A stretch of DNA of 64,000 bases from Mucilaginibacter straminoryzae (GCF_022953055.1 NZ_JALJEJ010000003.1:310001-374000), one strand, 5' to 3'. Positions 35,423 to 44,437 are shown, counted from the first letter of the stretch. Numbers and translations: made by a program. Notes: generated from the sequence alone by a model not told the origin.

Positions 35423-36044
35423 ACTGATGACAGCCATTGTCGATGATCACCCAATTGTGATTGAAGGATTGAAGGCCTTACTTTCGAACGAAACAAACCT
35501 AAAGATTGTGGCAGGATTTTGCAGCGGAGAACCACTTTTGAGCTATCTGGCCGGTCATCAGTTAGACCTTATTCTTTTAGACATCACTCTGCCGGATATA
35601 AATGGTATTGAGTTATGCCATAAAGTGAAGGAAATATCGCTTTCTACAAAGATTCTGATACTGAGCAACCACACCGAAAGAAGCATCATCATGCAGGCTA
35701 TACAAAACGGTGCGAGCGGATACCTGCTTAAGAACAGTTCGATAAACGAGTTACGGCATTGTATTGCTGAAGCGATTGAAGGCCGCATCTGTTACAGCAG
35801 AGAGGTGATGGAAATTATCAGCAGACCTACTAAAAATGGCGTACAGGAAACTCCGCGCCTTACGCGTCGCGAAAAAGAGATACTTGCGCTCATTGCGTCC
35901 GGTAAAACCAGTCAGGTCATCGCCCAGGAGCTTTTTCTTAGTCCGCTGACAGTAGATACGCATCGCAAAAATCTGATACAAAAGTTTGGGGTAAAAAATA
36001 TTGCAGAATTGGTGATGGTTGCCGTACAGCAGCAGTTACTTTGA
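35415..36044 (+). CDS. NarL/LuxR-family response regulator
   Basis: This 209-residue protein has a receiver domain with acidic pocket DD (10-11), phospho-acceptor D56 (ILLDITLPD) and the conserved Lys of YLLKNSS. The C-terminal LuxR helix-turn-helix reads LTRREKEILALIASGKTSQVIAQELFLS followed by VDTHRKNLIQKFGVKN. The start was chosen at 35415 (MSELMTAIVDDHP), overlapping the kinase stop by 8 bp; the in-frame start at 35373 adds residues with no family match. It is the cognate partner of the upstream TPR kinase. Target promoters are not known. Confidence 0.94.
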   Translation: MSELMTAIVDDHPIVIEGLKALLSNETNLKIVAGFCSGEPLLSYLAGHQLDLILLDITLPDINGIELCHKVKEISLSTKILILSNHTERSIIMQAIQNGASGYLLKNSSINELRHCIAEAIEGRICYSREVMEIISRPTKNGVQETPRLTRREKEILALIASGKTSQVIAQELFLSPLTVDTHRKNLIQKFGVKNIAELVMVAVQQQLL

Positions 36045-36123
36045 TCTTGACGGCGTGTCGAAAAAGGAACGGAAACTTCAGAATTCCAGACTAATTGCTG
36101 AGATTTCTTCAAACACTACCATT

Positions 36124-37899
36124 TCAGGAATTAGCGGCACATAGTTCGGCTTTATTAAATGTTAAGGAAAACGTGGTTCCTTTTCCAGGGTCAGACGATC
36201 CGGATAATATGAGGTTGTTTTTAACGGCAAAATCCCTGACCAGTTGCAGGCCCAGGCCAATCCCTTTTTCATTAGCAGTACCGTAAGTAGACACATGATC
36301 CTCGTTACCTTTCAAAATATTTTCAAGGACATCTGCAGAAATGCCAACACCGGTGTCTGTAATATTCAATACCACACTTTCGCATTGAAGGGTGTAGTGA
36401 ACGGTTATTTCCCCGCCGGCCGGGGTAAACTTTAAAGCGTTTGATAGTAAATTCTGCACCATGATCCTCAACTGATCAGCATCCGCCCGAACAAGCGGCA
36501 ACTCTTTAAGTTGGTGTATCATTCTGATGCCTTTCGCCTTAGCGGTTGCATGAAAGAAACTAATCACTTTATCAACTTTATCCGGAAGATTGATTGCTAT
36601 TGGATTAGTGGAAACGCCACCAAGTTGATTAGCAGCCCAGGTAAGCAAGCTATCCAGCATAAAAGAAGTTTTACCAACCTGAGCCGATAGTTCTTCAATA
36701 AGTCCCGACAGTTCCTGGGGGGATAGATCGTTTCCCTTAAACAACATCAGCGTACCTTGTAAGGCCGCAAAAGGGCTTCTGAGATCATGGCTGATGATAG
36801 AAAGCAAACGGTCTTTTTCGCCGTTAAGGTGTTGAAGTTTTAAATTAGTCGCTTCGATAATAGCGTTTTGTGCTGCCCTGGCATCAATATCTTTTACCAA
36901 AAGCTGATTTTTATGTTTTACCCGTTTATAGATCAGAAAAGTAAGCAAAACAACCGTGAGCAATATCAGGGCCGCACTTATGGCAATCAGGCGGTCTATC
37001 TTTTTTTGCTGGCTTAGCAACAGCACCGAATTACGCAAATTCCTGTTTTCTGCTGTCTTTGACAATAGTTCCAGTTTATTGATCTGCTTGTCTTTACCTG
37101 CATTGAACAGGCTATCACTTATTTCTTTGTAAGTCAGCAAACGTTGGTAAGCGGTTTTGTAATTACCAAGAATGCTATACGCCTGGTGTGAAAGCTGAAG
37201 TGACTGCGCAGCATCCCATTTGGCGTGTGCCAAAACCGCTAATTGATAGGCTAAGTCTGCATAGGTTGCCGCAATCTTATACTGATGTTGCTTAAACCGA
37301 ATCTTTGCCAGGCCGGTATAGGCAAAACTATTCTCCCAATTGTTTTGATACTTTTTGTTATTGATCACACTTTTGAAAATAGTTTCTGCAGTGGTATCAT
37401 ATCCTTTGCGCAGGTATAAATCGGCTAAATGATTGTTTCCCATCGCAAAAAGATCGTCGAAATGCTGTAACCGGCTTATTTGTAGTGATTGCTTGAGGTA
37501 ATAGATTGCACTATCAAGTTGCTTCAGATCCGTATGTGCCATGCTGATATTAATCAGGTTGGCCGATATGTGATTTTGATTACCTAATTCTTGATTGGTT
37601 GCTTTTGCTTTATTGAAGTAGAAAAGCGCTTCAGCGGTTTGCCCCTGGGTAAGGTCTACTAACCCGATTAAGTTTTCTGCATCTGCCGATATTTCTATTT
37701 CATTATTCTTAGACGCTGATTGAAGTACGAATAAAGCACCTTGTATAGCTTCCGGATAATTTCCGTGAATGTAGTTCTGTTTCGCTTTTTCAAGCTTTTG
37801 TTTCAGATCTGATTTAACAAGATGGTTTTGGGCGGACGATAACTCAGGGGTGCCCGCTATGGCAATAATTAAAAAGAGCGGCAAGTATTTTTTCAGCAT
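36124..37899 (-). CDS. Orphan TPR histidine kinase (HisKA)
   Basis: The start at 37899 gives 591 residues with a signal peptide (MLKKYLPLFLIIAIAG, cut near SSAQ). TPR repeats cover about 25-290. One transmembrane helix follows (about 312-332, AISAALILLTVVLLTFLIYKR). A HisKA domain has the phospho-acceptor in LLSIISHDLRSPFAALQ. The HATPase has N-box NLLSNALKFTPAGGE and G-boxes ITDTGVGIS and GIGLGLQLVRDF. No receiver domain and no regulator gene is adjacent on its strand, and it converges on the LuxR-type regulator gene with a gap of 79 bp. Its partner must be encoded elsewhere, unless it cross-talks with the neighbouring pair. Confidence 0.92.
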   Translation of the reverse strand: MLKKYLPLFLIIAIAGTPELSSAQNHLVKSDLKQKLEKAKQNYIHGNYPEAIQGALFVLQSASKNNEIEISADAENLIGLVDLTQGQTAEALFYFNKAKATNQELGNQNHISANLINISMAHTDLKQLDSAIYYLKQSLQISRLQHFDDLFAMGNNHLADLYLRKGYDTTAETIFKSVINNKKYQNNWENSFAYTGLAKIRFKQHQYKIAATYADLAYQLAVLAHAKWDAAQSLQLSHQAYSILGNYKTAYQRLLTYKEISDSLFNAGKDKQINKLELLSKTAENRNLRNSVLLLSQQKKIDRLIAISAALILLTVVLLTFLIYKRVKHKNQLLVKDIDARAAQNAIIEATNLKLQHLNGEKDRLLSIISHDLRSPFAALQGTLMLFKGNDLSPQELSGLIEELSAQVGKTSFMLDSLLTWAANQLGGVSTNPIAINLPDKVDKVISFFHATAKAKGIRMIHQLKELPLVRADADQLRIMVQNLLSNALKFTPAGGEITVHYTLQCESVVLNITDTGVGISADVLENILKGNEDHVSTYGTANEKGIGLGLQLVRDFAVKNNLILSGSSDPGKGTTFSLTFNKAELCAANS

Positions 37900-38086
37900 T
37901 AGGGGCAAATTCTGTAGCACGAAATTTAAGATTATAAACTTTCTAAGTTACATATTTCATCTTTTTGTTTTTATTGCAGGCATAGAGATAAGAAATAGCG
38001 TTTATACACATCTGCGATTGTCTATGGCTTTACCGTCCATTAATTACAATAGGCAGAAGATTCTTCAGTCCTGGGCATAATGAGCA

Positions 38087-38584
38087 TTAATGGCCGAGGC
38101 TGATCACGCGTGTAGCCTGCCATTTTCCATTACTCAATTGCCACACGTGTATAAACTTTTGTACCCCTACCTCTTCCTTACCATTTTCTGTATGAATAAA
38201 GCGGTGTATCCCCACCTCGATAGCCCCAAAGCCGGGCATGGGGTAAACTTCTAAGCTGCCGGGTACCAGTTCGCGGTGCAAACCGGATGTTGTATTAGAT
38301 TCGAAAAGCGTTTTAAAATTGCGCATGGTTTGCTCGTAGGTGGTCAGGCCGCCCCCGTCATTGTAGAACTCGACGTTATTGGCAAAAAAGTCTTGCAACG
38401 CTCGTAAATCGCGTCGGTTGAAGGCATCGAACATCAGGCTGTCCATGCGGGCAATCGTCTGGTATAACTGTGGATCTTTAGGCTTAAATGTATAGGATTG
38501 TGCGTTTACTTGTACATATAGAAACAGTACTAAAAACGCCCCCAATATCCTTTGTAAGAGCTTTCGAGTAGTAAGTTTATTCAT
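38087..38584 (-). CDS. Exported NTF2-like (DUF4440) protein
   Basis: The start at 38584 gives 165 residues with a signal peptide (LQRILGAFLVLFLYVQVNAQ); an earlier in-frame ATG at 38710 would bury it. The mature part is an NTF2-like cone: LYQTIARMDSLMFDAFNRRDLRALQDFFANN, then VEFYNDGGGLTTYEQTMRNFKTLF, ending FIHVWQLSNGKWQATRVISLGH. This fold binds small ligands or serves as a simple enzyme; the pocket residues do not settle which. It stands alone, with about 190 bp to the kinase downstream and the IS remnant upstream. Confidence 0.8.
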   Translation of the reverse strand: MNKLTTRKLLQRILGAFLVLFLYVQVNAQSYTFKPKDPQLYQTIARMDSLMFDAFNRRDLRALQDFFANNVEFYNDGGGLTTYEQTMRNFKTLFESNTTSGLHRELVPGSLEVYPMPGFGAIEVGIHRFIHTENGKEEVGVQKFIHVWQLSNGKWQATRVISLGH

Positions 38585-38747
38585 ATAACAGCGGTTTGAC
38601 AAAATGCTCCTTAATATAGATAATGTAAAATTCAGATCATAGCAAAACCGGCTTATAGGTTGAAATACTTTTTTATTATCCGGATCTGATACCACGAAAT
38701 AATTTAACAATAGGCGGACGTTTCGTAGTACTTATATGATTATTGTT

Positions 38748-38880
38748 TTAAGAAGTTAGCCCATCAAACTCCGCTTTTAAAGTTCTGTTCATTCGTTCCG
38801 CAATCAAACTTTCGGATGTATCGTCATTTACGGTCATACTGTTTTGATGTCGGAGCAATGTCGGAGTGAAAAAACTCAGG
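38748..38880 (-). pseudogene. Decayed IS3-family transposase fragment (C-terminal DDE region)
   Basis: On the minus strand one frame reads QNSMTVNDDTSESLIAER then MNRTLKAEF and stops at 38748. This matches the last catalytic block of IS3-type OrfB (SMT-NGDPYENAxAERxNGxLKxEF), including the final catalytic Glu in a similar place. Just upstream in another frame comes FHSD, matching the HSDxGxQY block with the second catalytic Asp. The two blocks are only 27 bp apart instead of roughly 25-30 codons and are out of frame, so the gene has an internal deletion and frameshift. No terminal repeats were found. The gene-poor stretch 38585-38965 otherwise holds only the tRNA terminator. Confidence 0.55.
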
Positions 38881-38922
38881 ATGTAGGTAGCGCGATTTAA
38901 AAAGGCCTTTAGGAGGCAAATT

Positions 38923-38962
38923 AAAGGGGTTACTCTTACTATTACGTGTGAGCAACCCCTTG
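38923..38962 (-). terminator. Terminator after tRNA-Leu(CAA)
   Basis: AAGGGGTT-CTC pairs with GAG-AACCCCTT with one mismatch. On the minus strand it begins 4 bp after the tRNA and is followed by TTTAATTT. Confidence 0.7.
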
Positions 38963-38965
38963 TAG

Positions 38966-39049
38966 TACCCAGAGCCGGGGTCGAACCGGCACGGCCTTGC
39001 AGCCATTGGTGTTTGAGACCAACGCGTCTACCGATTCCGCCATCTGGGC
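38966..39049 (-). tRNA. tRNA-Leu (anticodon CAA)
   Basis: 84 nt, class II cloverleaf. The acceptor stem is GCCCAGA with TCTGGGT (a G1-U72 wobble). The anticodon arm is TTGGT-CTCAAAC-ACCAA, giving anticodon CAA for UUG codons. A long variable arm (TGGCTGCAAGGCCG region), a GGTTCGACC T-loop and discriminator A follow. CCA is not encoded. It lies 10 bp after the hscB stop on the same strand. Confidence 0.96.
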
Positions 39050-39059
39050 ATTGTTGTTC

Positions 39060-39587
39060 TTAGAACCGGGACGCAAATGTATCTAAACTCTCCTTAATCC
39101 GCAACAAATATTTTTGTCTGTAGTAAATATCTGCAATCTGGTTTAAGCGGCTTTCTTTTGCCGTGTCGTTTAACTCCTGATAATCAGCCGTAAGCTTTTC
39201 CAGTGCGCTGTTCAAATCATTTTCAAAAATTAAAACTTCACCGCGTATACCTGCCAGTTGTTCGGCATCATCCACCTCCATCAGGCGCTCATTCAGGTCC
39301 ATCATCTCCATCAGGAAGTCTGCAGGTAACTGCGGTTTGGCACCTTCTTCCAGTAAATTATGTTGCTTCAGAATGTAAGCCAAACGTTTATTAGGGTCAG
39401 CGAGGGTTTGGTAAGCCTTATTATTAATCGTCGAAAGTTCCAATATTTCTTGCTGGCGTTCTTCTCCTTCATTCGCGTAGAAGTCGGGGTGATATTCCTT
39501 ACTCAGCGCATAAAACTGCTTTTTCAGTGCAACTTCATCTATGGTAAAAGATTCGGGTATGTTATAAAATTCGAAGTAATTGATCAT
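39060..39587 (-). CDS. hscB: Fe-S cluster assembly co-chaperone HscB
   Basis: This 175-residue protein has an N-terminal J-domain with H33-P34-D35 (ALSKEYHPDFY) and the STINNKAYQTLADPNKRLAYIL block. The C-terminal three-helix domain binds the IscU scaffold (LPADFLMEMMDLNERLMEV carries the typical FLMExxELrE pattern). HscB delivers IscU to the Hsp70 HscA. No isc genes are adjacent here. A TAGATTTG promoter element lies about 20 bp upstream of the start. The tRNA-Leu follows by 10 bp and could be partly co-transcribed. Confidence 0.92.
   Translation of the reverse strand: MINYFEFYNIPESFTIDEVALKKQFYALSKEYHPDFYANEGEERQQEILELSTINNKAYQTLADPNKRLAYILKQHNLLEEGAKPQLPADFLMEMMDLNERLMEVDDAEQLAGIRGEVLIFENDLNSALEKLTADYQELNDTAKESRLNQIADIYYRQKYLLRIKESLDTFASRF
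39074..39104 (-). promoter_or_regulatory. Bacteroidota promoter for tRNA-Leu(CAA) inside hscB
   Basis: On the minus strand TTG (39104-39102) and TACATTTG (39081-39074) are 20 bp apart, a good -33/-7 pair. It lies within the last codons of hscB, about 25 bp before the tRNA. Confidence 0.6.
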
Positions 39588-39606
39588 GATTATTCTTCAA
39601 TAAAGG

Positions 39607-39614
39607 CAAATCTA
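39607..39614 (-). promoter_or_regulatory. Bacteroidota -7 element (TAGATTTG) of hscB
   Basis: An exact TAnnTTTG match on the minus strand, 19 bp before the hscB ATG. The -33 box is poor. Confidence 0.5.
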
Positions 39615-39837
39615 CAAGTAAGTTTGGCATTATGCAGATTCGCCCTATCTACTTAAAGTAAAAAGTCCGGCATTGTTCTGCCAGGCGTGAAAAAAGAACT
39701 GTAAAGAAGTCTAAAAGGCTCTCGCCAACAGTTTATCCATATTATATACCCCATGGCAAAGCCTTCCTTTAAGCCAGCTTATTAATTTACGTAAACGTGC
39801 TTTAAATTTTTCATCTTTGTTACGTTAAATTTTAGTT

Positions 39838-40617
39838 ATGTTATTCAATCAATTGCTGGATAAGCCATTCTTTATACTCGGTCCGTGCGTGATGGAAAAC
39901 CAGGATCTGCTATTTACCGTAGCGGAAAAGGTGGCCGAAATAGGGCAAAAATACAAGGTACCTGTTGTTTTCAAATCTTCTTTTGATAAGGCCAACCGTA
40001 CGTCTGTAAGCGCCTATCGTGGCCCGGGTTTAGAAAAGGGAATGCAGATGCTGCTAAAAGTTAAAGAGCAATTTGGCCTACCTGTAACTACCGATATTCA
40101 TGAAAGCTATCAGGCTGCCCCGGTTGCAGAGGTAGCAGACATCCTGCAAATTCCGGCATTTTTATGTCGTCAGACAGATCTGCTTGTTGCTGCGGCAAAA
40201 ACAGGAAAGATTGTAAACATCAAGAAGGCACAATTTTTATCAGGCCAGGATATGCAGTATCCACCGCAAAAGGTAGCAGAAAGCGGAAACAGTCAGATCA
40301 TCTTAACAGAACGGGGGAATATGTATGGTTACAATAACCTTGCTGTCGACTTCCGCAATATTTATGATATGAAGGCTTTCGGTTACCCGGTGTGTATGGA
40401 CTGCACCCACTCCGTACAAAGACCGGGTGGTGCCGGCGGAAAGACTGGCGGCGACCGAACGTTTGTGCCCATGATGGCTTTGGCGGCTAAGGCTTTCGGC
40501 GCAAGCGGCTATTTTATGGAAACGCATCCCGATCCGGACCATGCCATGAGCGATGGCCCAAACATGGTGAAGCTGCACGAACTGGAGAACGTTATCAGAC
40601 CTTTAATAGATTATTGA
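39838..40617 (+). CDS. kdsA: 3-deoxy-8-phosphooctulonate (KDO-8-P) synthase
   Basis: This 259-residue cytoplasmic enzyme condenses arabinose-5-phosphate and phosphoenolpyruvate to KDO-8-phosphate for lipid A-core synthesis. Signature blocks are FFILGPCVMEN (GPC), KSSFDKANRTSVSAYRGPG, VTTDIHE, LQIPAFLCRQTDLL, NIKKAQFLSG, and DCTHSVQRPGG. The C-terminus has METHPDPDHAMSDGPNM. The length fits the family. The gene overlaps the start of kdsD by one base (TGATG), so the substrate-making isomerase is translated with it. The start is the only ATG before the conserved N-terminus. Confidence 0.96.
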   Translation: MLFNQLLDKPFFILGPCVMENQDLLFTVAEKVAEIGQKYKVPVVFKSSFDKANRTSVSAYRGPGLEKGMQMLLKVKEQFGLPVTTDIHESYQAAPVAEVADILQIPAFLCRQTDLLVAAAKTGKIVNIKKAQFLSGQDMQYPPQKVAESGNSQIILTERGNMYGYNNLAVDFRNIYDMKAFGYPVCMDCTHSVQRPGGAGGKTGGDRTFVPMMALAAKAFGASGYFMETHPDPDHAMSDGPNMVKLHELENVIRPLIDY

Positions 40618-41555
40618 TGATGACCGAGACGGCAAAAAAAGTATTCGATATAGAAATTGATACCTTAAAACACGTTGCCGCGTCCTTAGACGATCAGTTT
40701 ACCCGGGCCGTAAACGCTATTTTAGCCATCAAGGGCAAGGTAATTGTATCGGGTGTAGGTAAGTCGGGTTTGATAGGCCGTAAAATTGCCGCTACGCTGG
40801 CCAGTACCGGTACACCAAGTTTCTTTCTCCACCCCGGAGAGGCGTTCCATGGCGACTTGGGAATGGTGGAGCCTCATGATGCCGTGATCCTGGTTTCTTA
40901 TTCTGGAGAAACAGACGAAGTTTTGAAAATCATTCCTTTCTTAAACTGGAATAAAAATCTGATTATCAGTATTACAGGTAATTCAAATTCAACGCTTGCT
41001 AAAAATAGTTTATATCATTTACACGTTCCTGTTTTAAAAGAAGCTTGCCCGTTGGAATTAGCGCCAACTTCATCTACTACAGCCACTTTAGTGATGGGCG
41101 ATGCACTGGCGGTGGCGCTGATGGAAGCACGGGATTTTACACCTTCTGATTTCGCACGCTTTCACCCGGGCGGAAACCTGGGCCGGAAACTATTATTAAA
41201 AGTAAAAGACGTGATGCGACGGGACAAGTTGCCGTTTATTGATCCTTCAGCTTCATTTACAGATTTGCTGTTGAAAATGTCTGAAGGAAGGTTAGGAATG
41301 GTGATCGTAGGAAGCGGCGAATATATCCACGGTATTGTTACCGATGGCGACTTAAGGCGTGCGCTGGTGAAAAACAACGATGTTTCTTCTTTGAAAGTAC
41401 CCGATATGATGACCGTTAATCCGGTAATTGTAGGAGAGGAATTATTACTGGATGAAGCTGAACGGATCATGGTCGGTAGAAAAATCGCGACCGTTTTAGT
41501 GGGTTCACCAGAAACCCGGACGATCCAAGGTGTTTATCAAATTTATAATCGTTAA
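40617..41555 (+). CDS. kdsD: Arabinose-5-phosphate isomerase (KdsD/KpsF/GutQ family)
   Basis: This 312-residue enzyme converts ribulose-5-phosphate to arabinose-5-phosphate, the KdsA substrate. It has an N-terminal SIS domain (about 25-180) with GVGKSGLIGRKIAATLASTGTPSFFLHPGEAFHGDLGM and VLVSYSGETDEVL. Two CBS domains (about 200-312) follow, with MRRDKLPFIDP and GIVTDGDLRRAL. Start: ATG 40617, overlapping the kdsA stop by one base; ATG 40620 is equally possible, and a TTG at 40614 is less likely. The arrangement kdsA-kdsD is typical of Bacteroidota. Confidence 0.94.
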   Translation: MMTETAKKVFDIEIDTLKHVAASLDDQFTRAVNAILAIKGKVIVSGVGKSGLIGRKIAATLASTGTPSFFLHPGEAFHGDLGMVEPHDAVILVSYSGETDEVLKIIPFLNWNKNLIISITGNSNSTLAKNSLYHLHVPVLKEACPLELAPTSSTTATLVMGDALAVALMEARDFTPSDFARFHPGGNLGRKLLLKVKDVMRRDKLPFIDPSASFTDLLLKMSEGRLGMVIVGSGEYIHGIVTDGDLRRALVKNNDVSSLKVPDMMTVNPVIVGEELLLDEAERIMVGRKIATVLVGSPETRTIQGVYQIYNR

Positions 41556-41728
41556 TCTAAAATCCATTCTTTTATTGCCATATTTTCAATTGTTAATTTC
41601 TAAGTAAATAAATTTCCCAAAGAGCTAAACAATTAGTTGCTATTCCAGTTAGATAGTTGCCGTTACATCAACGGGATTGAAAATCTTCAATCGAACTAAC
41701 ACAAGTTGGATCAACTAATTTAAATTAA

Positions 41729-42838
41729 GTGATAGCTGAGAAAAAGTACGACTATCTGGTTGTAGGAGCTGGTCTGTTCGGAGCGGTATTCGCGCATGAA
41801 GCAACAAAGAAGGGAAAAACATGTCTGGTAATTGACAAGCGTAACCACGCTGGCGGCAACATTTATTGCGATGAGGTAGAAGGGATTAATGTTCACCGCT
41901 ACGGCGCGCATATTTTTCATACGAACGATAAGCGTTTATGGGACTACGTAAATAGCTTTGTTGAATTCAACCGCTATACCAACAGCCCGCTGGCAATTTA
42001 TAAAGACGAACTTTATAACCTTCCATTCAATATGAATACATTCTACCAGTTATGGAAGGTGCGTAAGCCGGAAGAAGTAAGGGCGATTATTCAAAGTCAG
42101 ATCAAAGAATCAGGTATCGAAGACCCTCAAAATCTGGAAGAGCAGGCTATCAGCCTCGTTGGCACGGATATCTACTATAAATTAATAAAAGGATATACTG
42201 AAAAGCAGTGGGGGCGTAACTGCCGCGATCTGCCTGCTTTTATTATCAAGCGCTTGCCGATGCGGTTTACGTTTGATAATAACTATTTTAACGACAAGTA
42301 TCAGGGAATACCTATCGGTGGTTACAATAAACTAACAGAAGGCTTGCTGAAAGGCATTGAGGTGCGGTTAAATGTGGACTATTTTGAATCGCGAGAGGAA
42401 TGGGATGCTATGGCGGACCAGATCGTTTTCACCGGAAAAATAGACCAGTTTTATGATTACCGTTTCGGCAAACTCGAATATCGCAGCCTGGAGTTTAAGC
42501 ATGAAACCCTTGATACCGACAACTACCAGGGAAATGCAGTTGTGAATTATACCGAGCGCGAAATACCCTACACGCGCATTATAGAGCATAAGCATTTTGA
42601 ATTTGGTACGCAGGATAAAACAGTGATTACTTATGAATATCCCCAGGAGTGGGACGAAAGTAAAGAGCCTTATTATCCCATTAATGACGAGAAAAATACA
42701 GCTATGCTGAAAAACTATCAGCAGTTGGCAGATACAGAAACCAAGGTAATATTTGGCGGTCGCCTCGCCGAATATAAATATTATGACATGCATCAGGTGA
42801 TTGCATCTGCGCTAAAAAAAAGCAGCACAATAGCATGA
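41729..42838 (+). CDS. glf: UDP-galactopyranose mutase
   Basis: This 369-residue flavoenzyme interconverts UDP-galactopyranose and UDP-galactofuranose for surface glycans. It has an N-terminal FAD-binding fold (YDYLVVGAGLFGAVFAHEA), then IDKRNHAGGN and HRYGAHIFHTNDKRLWDYV. The GLF core has GYTEKQWGR, LPMRFTFDNNYFNDKYQGIP, and ends GGRLAEYKYYDMHQVIASAL. The start is GTG at 41729; no ATG lies between it and the flavin motif. A strong terminator follows directly, so it is transcribed separately from the next glycan gene. The upstream 173 bp holds no clear promoter. Confidence 0.95.
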   Translation: MIAEKKYDYLVVGAGLFGAVFAHEATKKGKTCLVIDKRNHAGGNIYCDEVEGINVHRYGAHIFHTNDKRLWDYVNSFVEFNRYTNSPLAIYKDELYNLPFNMNTFYQLWKVRKPEEVRAIIQSQIKESGIEDPQNLEEQAISLVGTDIYYKLIKGYTEKQWGRNCRDLPAFIIKRLPMRFTFDNNYFNDKYQGIPIGGYNKLTEGLLKGIEVRLNVDYFESREEWDAMADQIVFTGKIDQFYDYRFGKLEYRSLEFKHETLDTDNYQGNAVVNYTEREIPYTRIIEHKHFEFGTQDKTVITYEYPQEWDESKEPYYPINDEKNTAMLKNYQQLADTETKVIFGGRLAEYKYYDMHQVIASALKKSSTIA

Positions 42839-42871
42839 TATTGAAAAAATTATATATGATAATAACCTGTT

Positions 42872-42898
42872 AAAGAGCCACATAGTGGCTCTTTTTTT
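42872..42898 (+). terminator. Intrinsic terminator of glf
   Basis: A perfect 10-bp stem, AAAGAGCCAC with GTGGCTCTTT, with an ATA loop and a T-run. Confidence 0.9.
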
Positions 42899-42915
42899 AA
42901 TTTATAAAGCATTTT

Positions 42916-42923
42916 TAATTTTG
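42916..42923 (+). promoter_or_regulatory. Possible -7 element (TAATTTTG) for the sugar transferase gene
   Basis: An exact TAnnTTTG match just after the glf terminator and 111 bp before the next start. There is no TTG at -33. Confidence 0.3.
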
Positions 42924-43033
42924 CCTATTGATTAAATAGTTTGGATGCAACTATGTTAAAATTCAGCTATTTTTAATCAAAATTTTGTATTAATTTAGCA
43001 AGAACAAACTACCCTAATAATATTGCTGAGGGC

Positions 43034-44437
43034 ATGATCCACAGATACGCTACGTTTATAAAAGCCATTAATCTTACCATCGATTATATCATACTCAATA
43101 TCAGTATGGTTATTGCCTATCTTATCGTAGATAAGTCTTACATTTTTTGGATAGATAATAAAAATTACTTACCGGTTGTACTGGTATTTAACCTGATATG
43201 GCTTTTATCTGCTAATATTTCAAACCTTTATGAGCAGGTTCTGAATAAGGATTCTATCAGCACGTATCAAAGTGTGTTTAAAACATACATGATTTTTGTA
43301 GCGCTGATCTGTTTCACCATTATTATTATAACTGGTACAAAGGCTTATTTCATCACCCGCACTTATCTGTTTTGCGCAATTGCCCTATTCGGGTTTTTAC
43401 TGGGTTTATGGAAGCTTATTTTCCTGAGCATCAGGAAAGGCGACCGTCGTTTGCTAATGGATAAGAGAAATGTAGTGATTGTGGGTGCGGGCCGCCAGGG
43501 GATGGATCTTTACCATTACTTTGAGCAGAACTCAGAGAGAGGTTATAATATGCTGGGCTTCTTCGACGATGATCCTTCCAGGGTGAATAACTCAGCGTTG
43601 TTTTTAGGAAAAGCTGACGAATGTTTAGCCTATGTAATCGCTAACGAAGTACACGAAATCTTTTGTGCTTTGCCAAGTTCTGAAGCAGCTTCAATAGAGA
43701 AGCTGATGCTTGATGCGGATAAGAACCTGATCCGCTTTAAGATAGTTCCGGAATATTACAGCTATACCAACAGGCCTACTTTAATCCAGAATCTGGGGCA
43801 TATCCCGATCATATCCTTACGTCCAGAGCCTTTGGAAAGCATGCTTAACCGTTTTATTAAGCGTGTTTTTGATATTGCTTTTTCTTTGTTCATTATCGTA
43901 TTCGTTTTAAGCTGGCTTTTTCCTATACTGGCTATAATTATCAAAATACAATCAAGAGGACCTGTTTTATTTGTTCAGGAGCGTTCCGGGAAAGAAAATG
44001 AAACTTTTAAATGCTTCAAATTCCGGAGCATGCGGGTAAATGCAGAGTCGGACAAAAAGCAAGCTACCAAAAACGATAGTCGTATTACCAAGATCGGCGC
44101 TTTTATGCGGAAAACCAATTTGGATGAATTGCCGCAATTCTTTAACGTACTGGCCGGTGATATGTCTATTGTTGGCCCCAGACCACACATGGTGCATCAT
44201 ACCGAACAATACTCTAAGCTGATTGAAAAATACATGGTACGGCACTTTCTAAAACCCGGGGTTACTGGTTGGGCGCAGGTAAATGGGTTGCGGGGCGAAA
44301 CCAGAACTTTAGAGGCGATGGAGCAGCGCGTAGAGTTTGACGTTTGGTATCTCGAAAACTGGTCCTTCCTGTTAGATCTGAAAATTATCTTCCTGACCGT
44401 TTGGACCACCGCGCGCGGTGATAAAAATGCCTACTAA
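43034..44437 (+). CDS. Undecaprenyl-phosphate sugar-1-phosphate transferase (WcaJ/WbaP type)
   Basis: This 467-residue polyisoprenyl-phosphate transferase starts surface glycan repeat units. Four N-terminal membrane helices lie in about 15-130. A CoA-binding-like nucleotide fold follows (about 147-250, NVVIVGAGRQGMDLYHYF). A fifth helix (about 277-300) precedes the catalytic domain with FVQERSGKENETFKCFKFRSMR, LPQFFNVLAGDMSIVGPRPH and KPGVTGWAQVNGLRGET. It is a close fit to the undecaprenyl-phosphate glucose phosphotransferase group; whether the sugar is glucose or galactose cannot be told. Its last 11 bases overlap the next gene. Confidence 0.92.
   Translation: MIHRYATFIKAINLTIDYIILNISMVIAYLIVDKSYIFWIDNKNYLPVVLVFNLIWLLSANISNLYEQVLNKDSISTYQSVFKTYMIFVALICFTIIIITGTKAYFITRTYLFCAIALFGFLLGLWKLIFLSIRKGDRRLLMDKRNVVIVGAGRQGMDLYHYFEQNSERGYNMLGFFDDDPSRVNNSALFLGKADECLAYVIANEVHEIFCALPSSEAASIEKLMLDADKNLIRFKIVPEYYSYTNRPTLIQNLGHIPIISLRPEPLESMLNRFIKRVFDIAFSLFIIVFVLSWLFPILAIIIKIQSRGPVLFVQERSGKENETFKCFKFRSMRVNAESDKKQATKNDSRITKIGAFMRKTNLDELPQFFNVLAGDMSIVGPRPHMVHHTEQYSKLIEKYMVRHFLKPGVTGWAQVNGLRGETRTLEAMEQRVEFDVWYLENWSFLLDLKIIFLTVWTTARGDKNAY

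Noticed and set aside
36124..37920. Hybrid kinase partner for the LuxR-type regulator
   Set aside because: It has no receiver domain and is convergent with the regulator, whose true partner overlaps it by 8 bp.
38824..39006. 60-aa minus-strand ORF
   Set aside because: It runs through the tRNA-Leu gene and its terminator; only its last residues match transposase, so it is a chance frame over the IS relic.
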